A stretch of 12,342 bases of DNA, taken from Bacillota bacterium. Lineage in GTDB: Bacteria > Bacillota > DTU025. A program made the position numbers and the translations under genes. The stretch covers positions 1 to 12,342 of the forward strand of contig DUWJ01000448.1 of the NCBI GenBank assembly GCA_012842765.1. The letters run 5' to 3'. How positions within the stretch are numbered: the first letter of the stretch is position 1; each line of letters begins with the position of its first letter. The notes beneath the pieces are model-generated. The model searched no databases. It saw only the letters and a program-made list of their open reading frames with translations, and was not told where the DNA came from. Positions 1-5,782 of this stretch are shown here, piece after piece.

Positions 1-1
1 C

Positions 2-562
2 CCCGAAGGGCAGGTGCATGTGTTTGATTCGGCCAACCTGTCCACGGGAATCGCACAGCTTGTCCTTTACGCACATGATCTAGCCGCCGAAAACAAAACC
101 GTTCCCGAGATCATGGACCTCCTCGAAAAAGCACGCCCCAATGTCAAAACGTGCTTCATGATCGACACTCTAGAGTACATGCACATGGGAGGCAGATGCA
201 CGGGGATCCAGACGTTGCTTACATCAGTTCTCAAGGTAAGGCCCATAATTGAAGTAGTTGACGGAGGCATGAGGGTGGCGGCAAAGATACGTGGAAGCAG
301 GACCAAGCTTCTCGACTGGCAACTCACACGATTCGCCCAAGATGTCGAGCGCGGGCTCGTCGAACCTGTCCGGGTTTTTCTGACTCATACTGGGGTTCAC
401 GAAGATGCCCTGTACATGGCGGATAGAATTCGGCGCATCATGCCCGAGATGCGCGAGATACTTGAAACGCCGGCAGGCTCTGTGATAGGAAGCCACTGCG
501 GTCCGGGCACCATCGGAATCCTTTACATGCTAAAACAGGTGCATCCTTATCCATATGCATGA
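2..562 (+). CDS. DegV family protein (FakB-like fatty-acid-binding), 3' part
   Basis: The C-terminal roughly 187 residues of a DegV-family protein; the frame is open to the left edge, so about 90-100 N-terminal residues lie outside (family members are about 280 aa). Seen: a VHVFDSANLSTG stretch near the start (the family's V-DS--vS-G region), DTLEYMHMGGR about 55 residues on (the very conserved TLEYL-kGGR motif), KVRPII-V-DG, and the closing motif SHCGPGTIGI, matching the family's g-HtGPG-iG. Known of the family: DegV proteins bind a long-chain fatty acid; the studied FakB members present it to the kinase FakA for phosphorylation and membrane lipid synthesis. No FakA gene is visible here. A GTG at 14 lies in frame but cannot be the true start, because conserved family sequence surrounds it. 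A strong hairpin follows the stop codon. Family assignment is firm; the fatty-acid role is inferred from homologues. Confidence 0.93.
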   Translation, partial: PEGQVHVFDSANLSTGIAQLVLYAHDLAAENKTVPEIMDLLEKARPNVKTCFMIDTLEYMHMGGRCTGIQTLLTSVLKVRPIIEVVDGGMRVAAKIRGSRTKLLDWQLTRFAQDVERGLVEPVRVFLTHTGVHEDALYMADRIRRIMPEMREILETPAGSVIGSHCGPGTIGILYMLKQVHPYPYA

Positions 563-566
563 GCTT

Positions 567-603
567 GATCCAGAGGGCAAGGCGGATGCTTGCCCTCTGG
601 ATC
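567..603 (+). terminator. Perfect 15-bp inverted repeat after degV (terminator-like, no U tract)
   Basis: Arms GATCCAGAGGGCAAG (567-581) and CTTGCCCTCTGGATC (589-603) are exact reverse complements around the 7-nt loop GCGGATG. It starts 4 nt after the degV stop and ends about 20 nt before the ribosome binding site of the next gene. No run of T follows on either strand, so it is not a textbook intrinsic terminator. It may protect the degV mRNA 3' end or attenuate read-through into the next gene. Confidence 0.5.
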
Positions 604-623
604 GTGTCTGAAAAACAAAGCTT

Positions 624-629
624 GAGGAG
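624..629 (+). promoter_or_regulatory. Shine-Dalgarno site that selects the TTG start at 638
   Basis: GAGGAG lies 8 nt before TTG 638. The longer open frame's GTG at 629 overlaps this site itself and so could not be initiated from it. Confidence 0.7.
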
Positions 630-637
630 TGATCTTT

Positions 638-862
638 TTGGCTCAGCGCATTGGAGCAATTCTATTTCAGATAGGCGGCATGATGACGGTCATCGGATTC
701 ATCCTCGTACGCCACCCAAAAGCCTTCTCCTGGTTTGGACATCTGCCAGGGGATTTCATGACAGAAACCGTAATAGCCCCCATCGCATCGATGCTAGTGA
801 TCAGCCTCGGCCTGTCCGCGCTCTCCTGGATATGCGGCGCGCTGCTCCGTCTGATTCGCTGA
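638..862 (+). CDS. DUF2905-like small membrane protein
   Basis: A 74-residue protein with two hydrophobic segments, about residues 5-20 and 48-70, separated by a short polar stretch containing FGHLPGDF. The pattern of a first helix, a G-LPGD motif and a second helix rich in small and aliphatic residues matches the DUF2905 family, tiny membrane proteins common in Bacillota whose function is unknown. The start is placed at TTG 638 because GAGGAG sits 8 nt upstream; the open frame can be extended to GTG 629 (77 aa), but that codon overlaps the binding site. It follows degV in the same direction after a strong hairpin, so it may be co-transcribed or separately expressed. The stop codon falls in the loop of a small inverted repeat. 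Family call is fairly sure; no function is claimed. Confidence 0.85.
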   Translation: MAQRIGAILFQIGGMMTVIGFILVRHPKAFSWFGHLPGDFMTETVIAPIASMLVISLGLSALSWICGALLRLIR

Positions 863-882
863 TCGAATCGGGGCTTCGCCTC
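853..882. terminator. Weak paired hairpins between convergent genes
   Basis: The only space between the plus-strand and minus-strand genes is 863-897. GATTCG (853-858) pairs with CGAATC (864-869), and directly after it GGGGC (870-874) pairs with GCCTC (878-882) across a TTC loop with one wobble. A pyrimidine-rich stretch follows on the plus strand, but there is no clean T run. It could serve as a poor terminator for either transcript; support is modest. Confidence 0.25.
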
Positions 883-897
883 TTCTTCGCTCCTCTG

Positions 898-1644
898 TCA
901 GTACCCCACCCGCTCCGTTTCTGCAAGGGCCTTTCTGTTGAACTCCCCCGCTCCAGGAAGATGGTTGCTCTTCCACACCTGGGGCGTCAAGCCCCGTTTG
1001 AGCATCCTATCGATGATTTCTGCCTCGAGCGTCCACATCAAGCAGGCCGCTGCAATGCCCGATGTCGGAATCGCCTTGGTGTCAAGGCCCTCTACTTCAA
1101 GGATGGCATCTCCTATGACGCCGCAGTTGTCGAGGACGATGTCTGCTGCTTCAAACAAGTGTTTGCCGGACGGATGCTGCGCCTCGAGCGACGACGAATA
1201 GGCTACGGATGTAAGCGCAATAACCTTTATGCCCCTCTCCCTTGCAAGAAGCGCCAGGCCTACGGGGAGCGCGTTCTTCCCGGATACAGACCCTATGATA
1301 AGGACATCGCCAGGATAGATATCGCTTCTGTCGAGGATGAATTCCGGTAACCCGGGTATCTCGTCGAGATAGACCATTTCCTTGGTCTTACCAGGCCTTG
1401 CGGGGCCGGGGTTGTCCACTTCCATCTTGATGTTAACAGGTCTCGGCATCATCAGCCCGCCCGCCCGGCCAAACAACTCGTTCATAAGCATGTGGCCCGT
1501 GTCCAAGACGTGAACAGCTCCACCCTGACTCACGGAGTCTACAATAGCGTCTGCAGCTTCAGCAATGCTTTCTGACTGTGTCTTCTCAATCCTGTCTATC
1601 AGCTTTCGCAGTTCATCAAGGTACTTCGCGCCCAAACCGAGCAT
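898..1644 (-). CDS. SIS-domain protein, UPF0309-like (divergent paralogue)
   Basis: A 248-residue sugar isomerase (SIS) domain protein, last gene of the minus-strand cluster. SIS domains bind phosphosugars in isomerases, in MurNAc-6-phosphate etherase and in regulators. Seen: an N-terminal helical stretch, DTGHMLMNELFGRAGG at about 48-63, the glycine/serine motif SVSGKNALPVGLA at about 119-131, and a C-terminal SN-LPG-GEFN segment. It aligns along its whole length with the gene just upstream, so the two are tandem paralogues, but here GHSH has become GHML and SNSG has become SVSG, and the stretch after RAGG differs strongly. The frame is open back to TTG 1707 (269 aa), but ATG 1644 is preferred: GGGAGGA lies 9 nt upstream and the protein then begins where the paralogue begins. 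It is probably cytoplasmic. The substrate is unknown; a deaminase, isomerase, lyase or regulatory role is each possible. Confidence 0.85.
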   Translation of the reverse strand: MLGLGAKYLDELRKLIDRIEKTQSESIAEAADAIVDSVSQGGAVHVLDTGHMLMNELFGRAGGLMMPRPVNIKMEVDNPGPARPGKTKEMVYLDEIPGLPEFILDRSDIYPGDVLIIGSVSGKNALPVGLALLARERGIKVIALTSVAYSSSLEAQHPSGKHLFEAADIVLDNCGVIGDAILEVEGLDTKAIPTSGIAAACLMWTLEAEIIDRMLKRGLTPQVWKSNHLPGAGEFNRKALAETERVGY

Positions 1645-1653
1645 TCCAATCAG

Positions 1654-1660
1654 TCCTCCC
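1654..1660 (-). promoter_or_regulatory. Shine-Dalgarno site of the distal SIS gene
   Basis: GGGAGGA on the minus strand, 9 nt before ATG 1644. It supports the inner start over TTG 1707, which has only a weaker GGAAGG-like stretch before it. Confidence 0.6.
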
Positions 1661-1728
1661 AACCTTTGGTCAATGAAGGGCTTCGCAGCCCAGTAACCAG
1701 CGTCCAACAGTGGCTAGCCTTCCGCCTA

Positions 1729-2457
1729 TCAAAACGATTTGATCTTGGATCTATACTGTTTAAGCAATACCTCGTTATGTTCCAATCCGCCTGGTACGTT
1801 AGAGCTCATGAAGATAGGCGGGTCGATTCCGCGTTCCACGAGTCTCTCGATGACCCGCACTACAACAGTGTTGAGTATCGCCGCCCCTATCACCGTCGAA
1901 ACAGGTCCGGTCTTCTGCGAAACCCCTTCCACCTCTATAGCCGCATCGCCCCATGGCACGTGCGTATCGATTACGATGTCGGCGATCTCATAAAGTCGCT
2001 TGCCAACGCTGTTTCTGACCGGAGTGGTCCGAGAACCCTCGACAGACGTCAAGCCTATCACCTTTACGCCGTCGGACTTGGCCTCGGCCGCCATTTCCAC
2101 CGGCACAGGGTTTACTCCGGAATTGGATGCAACGATCATGACGTCTCCGCTGCCTACTCCTGCATCATCAAGTATGATCCTGGCAAGCCCTGTAAGCCGC
2201 TCCATGTGGGAGCTCTTGCCGGCGCCGAAAGTAACCATGAGCGCGGGCTCGACGATGGCGTTCACAGGCACAAGTCCCCCTGCCCTGTAAAACAGCTCCT
2301 CTCCGAGCATGTGAGAATGGCCGGCCGCGAAATAATGGAGCACCCGCCCATCTGCAATAGCTTCCGCGATGAGCGTGGCTGCCTCCTCCATATTCTCAGC
2401 CTCAGCCCGCTCAACCTCGTCCAGCAAAGATCGGACGACGTCAAAATACTCGAACAC
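1729..2457 (-). CDS. SIS-domain protein, UPF0309-like
   Basis: A 242-residue SIS-domain protein resembling the UPF0309 family of Bacillota. Seen: AAGHSHMLGEELFYRAGGL at 44-62, a family hallmark; IVEPALMV followed by GAGKSSHMERLTGLA at 68-92; SNSGVNPVPVEMA at 111-123, the phosphosugar-binding loop; SVGKRLYEIADIVIDTHVP at 150-168; and SSNVPGGLEHN near the C-terminus. No signal peptide, so cytoplasmic. The start is GTG 2457, with AGGGGGT about 8 nt upstream inside the end of the PHP gene, 12 bp from that gene's stop, which points to coupled translation. Known: SIS domains handle phosphorylated sugars, often amino sugars. Inference: it acts on a phosphosugar derived from the cluster's imported substrate. 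It keeps the canonical motifs that the downstream copy has lost, so this copy is the better enzyme candidate. Confidence 0.9.
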   Translation of the reverse strand: MFEYFDVVRSLLDEVERAEAENMEEAATLIAEAIADGRVLHYFAAGHSHMLGEELFYRAGGLVPVNAIVEPALMVTFGAGKSSHMERLTGLARIILDDAGVGSGDVMIVASNSGVNPVPVEMAAEAKSDGVKVIGLTSVEGSRTTPVRNSVGKRLYEIADIVIDTHVPWGDAAIEVEGVSQKTGPVSTVIGAAILNTVVVRVIERLVERGIDPPIFMSSNVPGGLEHNEVLLKQYRSKIKSF

Positions 2458-2469
2458 CTAGACTACCCC

Positions 2470-3303
2470 CTAACGGACTGGGCGCGCACCGACTCTTGTC
2501 TGAGGAAGCGGACACCACAGATTGTGCCGTCCACCGCCGACAGACTGAAGAGTATCATATGCCCACGCCACTTCGCCGACTCTTTCAACATTATGGGCAT
2601 CGCTGCCCACAGAGAACTTTATCCCCATCTTCAGCCCCAACTCGACCATATCGATCCTGGGGGTGCAAGTCGCACAATGCAGCTCGATTGCCGTCTTGTT
2701 GGCTAGGGCCGCCCTGAAGACGTCTTCATACCACTCGCGCGAGAAGAACCTGGCATCGATCTCGCGCTCCATCTGCCGCCTCTCCTCAAAGGTGGACCCG
2801 GGAAGCAACATCTGCCCCATGGGCAGGTAGCCTGCCATGTGTCCTATTACGTCCACTTCGGGATCTGAAGCTACCCTCAGCACCTCATCCATGTAGGCGC
2901 GCCAGTATCTCTCATCGTAGAGCCTTCCACGCTCAACGGGGATCTTTGATGTAACATAGTGCACGCTTCCGATCACGAAATCGGGCTGCATCGGCAGGGA
3001 TGCGGTTCCCACCGGAATGGGCCCCCGCTCAATCCCGATGAAGACCTCGATATCATCCTCCCCGGCAAGCCCGTCTCTCCACTTGAGCTGCTCCGCCAGG
3101 CTTTTGTCATCGAACACATTTCCTGATTGGGCCCCGTATTTCGCCGCGAAAGGGTCATAGTGATCAGTTATGGCCACCATAGAAAGCCCCTTCGCCTTAG
3201 CCTGCTTCAACACTTCATCCGCTGTAGGCTGCCCATCAGACGCATTCGTGTGAATATGCATATCAACAGGGCCGCTTCCCTCGCGGCGTTCTCCGGCATT
3301 CAA
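2470..3303 (-). CDS. PHP-domain phosphoesterase (histidinol-phosphatase type)
   Basis: A 277-residue PHP-superfamily protein; these are metal-dependent phosphoesterases with a distorted barrel, including histidinol-phosphate phosphatase and nucleotide or sugar phosphatases. Metal-site motifs appear in the expected order: MHIHTNASDG (H16, H18), ITDHYD (D47, H48), IGIER (E92), GSVHY (H115), VIGHMAGYL (H155), AIELHC (208-209) and SVGSDAHN (D235, H237). All key residues seem intact. The start is TTG 3303, with AGGAGGA 9 nt upstream inside the last codons of the preceding gene; the gap between the two genes is only 3 bp. An ATG at 3261 is in frame just before the HIH motif but lacks a good binding site. 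No histidine genes are nearby, so a sugar-phosphate or other phosphoester substrate within this cluster is more likely than histidinol phosphate. That substrate is inferred. Confidence 0.88.
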   Translation of the reverse strand: MNAGERREGSGPVDMHIHTNASDGQPTADEVLKQAKAKGLSMVAITDHYDPFAAKYGAQSGNVFDDKSLAEQLKWRDGLAGEDDIEVFIGIERGPIPVGTASLPMQPDFVIGSVHYVTSKIPVERGRLYDERYWRAYMDEVLRVASDPEVDVIGHMAGYLPMGQMLLPGSTFEERRQMEREIDARFFSREWYEDVFRAALANKTAIELHCATCTPRIDMVELGLKMGIKFSVGSDAHNVERVGEVAWAYDTLQSVGGGRHNLWCPLPQTRVGARPVR

Positions 3304-3306
3304 AGC

Positions 3307-5679
3307 CTATCGTCCTCCTATGACCATCTCTTTGGGAAGCACTGCAATAAACGAAAGCCTCGACTCGGGGACCTCCAGAGTGACTCCTCCCCTATCATCG
3401 ATGACAACCTCCAGGTCGGATCGCACACCTCCGAGCTCGTACTGGATTGCATGGCGCCTGCTTCCCGAAATCGCGCCCCCTCCGCACCCGTCTTCCACCC
3501 AGACACGCTTCCCCTTCAACCTCTGCGGGTTAGACATGAGGATAAGGACTCCTCCCCCGGCCAGAGTCCAGCGACTGGCAGTGACCGATATAAGATCACT
3601 AAATGGCAAGCACGTCCAATCGCAGCTATGCCCAAAACTGCCTTCCAGACCCTCGGAACCGTCCTCGTCATCCCACCAAATCCTCGGCGCCGGATCTGGC
3701 GCAGTGTCGCATTCGCCGATAAAGGCCAGCCCCAAGTCGTCCCTATAAGTACCACGAGCAATGTAGGGGGCAGCCTGTTGTCGCAGGCGCAGCGCCTCCA
3801 GAGCTTCTTCGCGCAATTCTTCGTTTCCGGGCCCGAAACGGTCTCCAAGCTCCATCCAGAATACCGACCCAAGCACGAATGCCCGGGCCAAGTCCCGGAA
3901 GAACCAGGCATAACGAAGGTCGCGGTCGTCGATTCGTCTGGGATTTACCATGTTTACCTGGATAAACTCAGGGAACGTGTACTTGTACATGTTGAAGAAC
4001 TCATCGTATTCCTCGCCATTCCAGGTCAGGTTTGCATATAGGTACTGGCTATAAACATCGCCGCAATTCTCAATCATCAGAAAGGATGATGGATCTATCA
4101 GGCGGCATCTCTCCTTGATCCTTTCTATCATCTTCACGTACCCGTGGTTATAGAGGCCATGATGCGGCCGTTCCCCGCGATTCCCCACCTTCACGTGCTC
4201 GTGGCCCGAATCGTAGCATGGCAACGGAGTAGCCGACCCCAGTTGATCGAGGTAGATGCCTCTTGCCCCGAAGGCGTCGACCATCCACGATGCAGTGTCG
4301 ACCGCCCAATCCTGCCAGTCGCCACAGCCGGGACAAAGGACTGCAAATGTCCGAGGCCCATACATCTCATGGGTGATCTCGCCGCTCAATCCCTTTGCGG
4401 CCCACGCTCTTCCCAGGGAATCGAAGAACTTGGACTCAGTATCGAAAAGGCGAACGTTGATGTAGAAGGTGGTGAATCCACCCTCGCTCCTCACGTGCCT
4501 GCAGCCCTCTCTCAGCTGCCACGAACTGCCCAGCTCCATGTCGGGGATGAACTCCGGATAATCGGTGTCAAACCCCTGCCTGTTCCAGCCGGATATGAGA
4601 AAATGGTTGATATGCTCACGGTGAGCAGTCCCATACATCTCCGGAATGTCAACAAATCTGTTCCTCACGGTCTGGCCGTTCTTGAAATCGTAGCGTGGAC
4701 AGATTGCCGACTCGCGCGCCAAGTCGTCGGGGACACGAGTCACAGTCAAATGCTCCTCAGCCCATGATCTGTATTGCTCAGAAGCCCAGTGCCAATCGCC
4801 TGAATGAACCCCAAGAACGTATGGGTGCGAGCTCCACACCTCTCCCGGCCCAATGGGCACGTATTTTCTGAACCCAAATCCACACCAGGGATCATCTGGC
4901 CCCCCGGTCTCGCTCCTGATCCCGGTCAGTATGAAGTCACTGTCGTATGAGGCCATGTATAGTCCGCCCGAACCATTCCGATCGTAACAATCCATCCACA
5001 TCATTGACGCAAGTCCACAGTAGTTGATCTCTCGGGAATAAGTCCCGTCGGGCTCAATACGGCTCTCTGCTCGCCAAAACTTCATATATCTATCGGATGC
5101 AAGCCGACTTGCCGGGTTCTCAATCTTCTCGCCAGCATGGTGCGGGAAAATGAGGATGCTGTCCTCCGGTGCTACGCCTACCTGGATTCCGCGGACATAC
5201 GGAAAGAGAACCTCTATGACCTCGTAATCTTGTGAGCGGTTATCAACGGACAATGCCCACTTCGAAATCTCCGGATTCTCTTCATCCAGTTCAACGCTCC
5301 ACGAACACGCAATCTCGATCTCGTCTTCGCCTCTACCGCACCCGAGGAGACCCGACACGTCATCCTCCTCGCCACCAGATCCAATACACGGCGTTATGGC
5401 CTCACCGCTGGCCACCACCGTTCGATGCTCCACGTTCAAGGCCAACTTGCCCACACCGTTAAACTTTGTTGCAGTGGCAATTGACGCGGGCCCTGGAGCA
5501 AATACACGCCTGTGCCCTTGCAAATCGCGGCATACGATCCGAAGGGGAGCGCCGTGCACGGCCTCAGGCCACTTCACCAACTCGTCACGAGATACGATAT
5601 TGAATATGCTTCTGACTTCTCCGGTCTTTCCATCTACTTCAATGCGGATTCTGCTGTTTTGCATCTGGGGCATGCACAT
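3307..5679 (-). CDS. DUF6259-like putative glycoside hydrolase (TIM-barrel type)
   Basis: A 790-residue protein without signal peptide or membrane segment, so probably cytoplasmic. Residues about 1-320 look beta-rich, like the N-terminal sandwich of large glycosidases. About 325-640 looks like a TIM barrel: GWNRQGFDTDYPEFIPD (364-380), TTFYINVRLFD (403-413), GIYLDQLGSATP (474-485), a histidine-rich loop, then FLMIENCGD (533-541) and TWNGEEYDEF. The C-terminal 150 residues are again beta-rich. The pattern fits DUF6259-type proteins, related to glycoside hydrolases of the GH36/GH101 fold. D478 in the IYLDQ motif and E537 in the IENCGD motif are my candidates for catalytic nucleophile and acid/base; this is inference. 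ATG 5679 has GAGGA 9 nt upstream; ATGs at 5673 and 5664 are alternatives. Its place behind an ABC sugar importer supports hydrolysis of an imported glycoside. The substrate is unknown. Confidence 0.75.
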   Translation of the reverse strand: MCMPQMQNSRIRIEVDGKTGEVRSIFNIVSRDELVKWPEAVHGAPLRIVCRDLQGHRRVFAPGPASIATATKFNGVGKLALNVEHRTVVASGEAITPCIGSGGEEDDVSGLLGCGRGEDEIEIACSWSVELDEENPEISKWALSVDNRSQDYEVIEVLFPYVRGIQVGVAPEDSILIFPHHAGEKIENPASRLASDRYMKFWRAESRIEPDGTYSREINYCGLASMMWMDCYDRNGSGGLYMASYDSDFILTGIRSETGGPDDPWCGFGFRKYVPIGPGEVWSSHPYVLGVHSGDWHWASEQYRSWAEEHLTVTRVPDDLARESAICPRYDFKNGQTVRNRFVDIPEMYGTAHREHINHFLISGWNRQGFDTDYPEFIPDMELGSSWQLREGCRHVRSEGGFTTFYINVRLFDTESKFFDSLGRAWAAKGLSGEITHEMYGPRTFAVLCPGCGDWQDWAVDTASWMVDAFGARGIYLDQLGSATPLPCYDSGHEHVKVGNRGERPHHGLYNHGYVKMIERIKERCRLIDPSSFLMIENCGDVYSQYLYANLTWNGEEYDEFFNMYKYTFPEFIQVNMVNPRRIDDRDLRYAWFFRDLARAFVLGSVFWMELGDRFGPGNEELREEALEALRLRQQAAPYIARGTYRDDLGLAFIGECDTAPDPAPRIWWDDEDGSEGLEGSFGHSCDWTCLPFSDLISVTASRWTLAGGGVLILMSNPQRLKGKRVWVEDGCGGGAISGSRRHAIQYELGGVRSDLEVVIDDRGGVTLEVPESRLSFIAVLPKEMVIGGR

Positions 5680-5782
5680 TCCCCCTGTTCCTCGGCGCCC
5701 TGCGCCGTCCCCAACCCTTCATGTTGTGTTGCACAATTTCCGAAAGCTCTTGCACTGATGGTCCGTACAGCAACAGCACGAG
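5680..5782 (-). other. 103-bp intergenic spacer in the cluster
   Basis: Lies between the fusion gene and the DUF6259-like gene. On the minus strand it holds two short inverted repeats, TTGTG-CAA-CACAA and GGCGC-AGG-GCGCC, the latter just before the ribosome binding site of the downstream gene. No convincing promoter or terminator with a T run is seen. The second repeat might modulate translation start; support is weak. Confidence 0.3.

Noticed and set aside
559..1350. Plus-strand open frame of 263 codons spanning the DUF2905 gene and the distal SIS gene
   Set aside because: It runs through both genes in another frame, has a low-complexity basic composition without family motifs, and lies opposite a clear SIS protein.
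1666..2706. Plus-strand open frame of 346 codons opposite the proximal SIS and PHP genes
   Set aside because: Rich in His, Arg, Pro and Cys, with no recognisable motif; the opposite strand encodes two intact known families.
3127..4041. Plus-strand open frame of 304 codons opposite the PHP and DUF6259-like genes
   Set aside because: Antisense shadow; no ribosome binding site or conserved motif seen.
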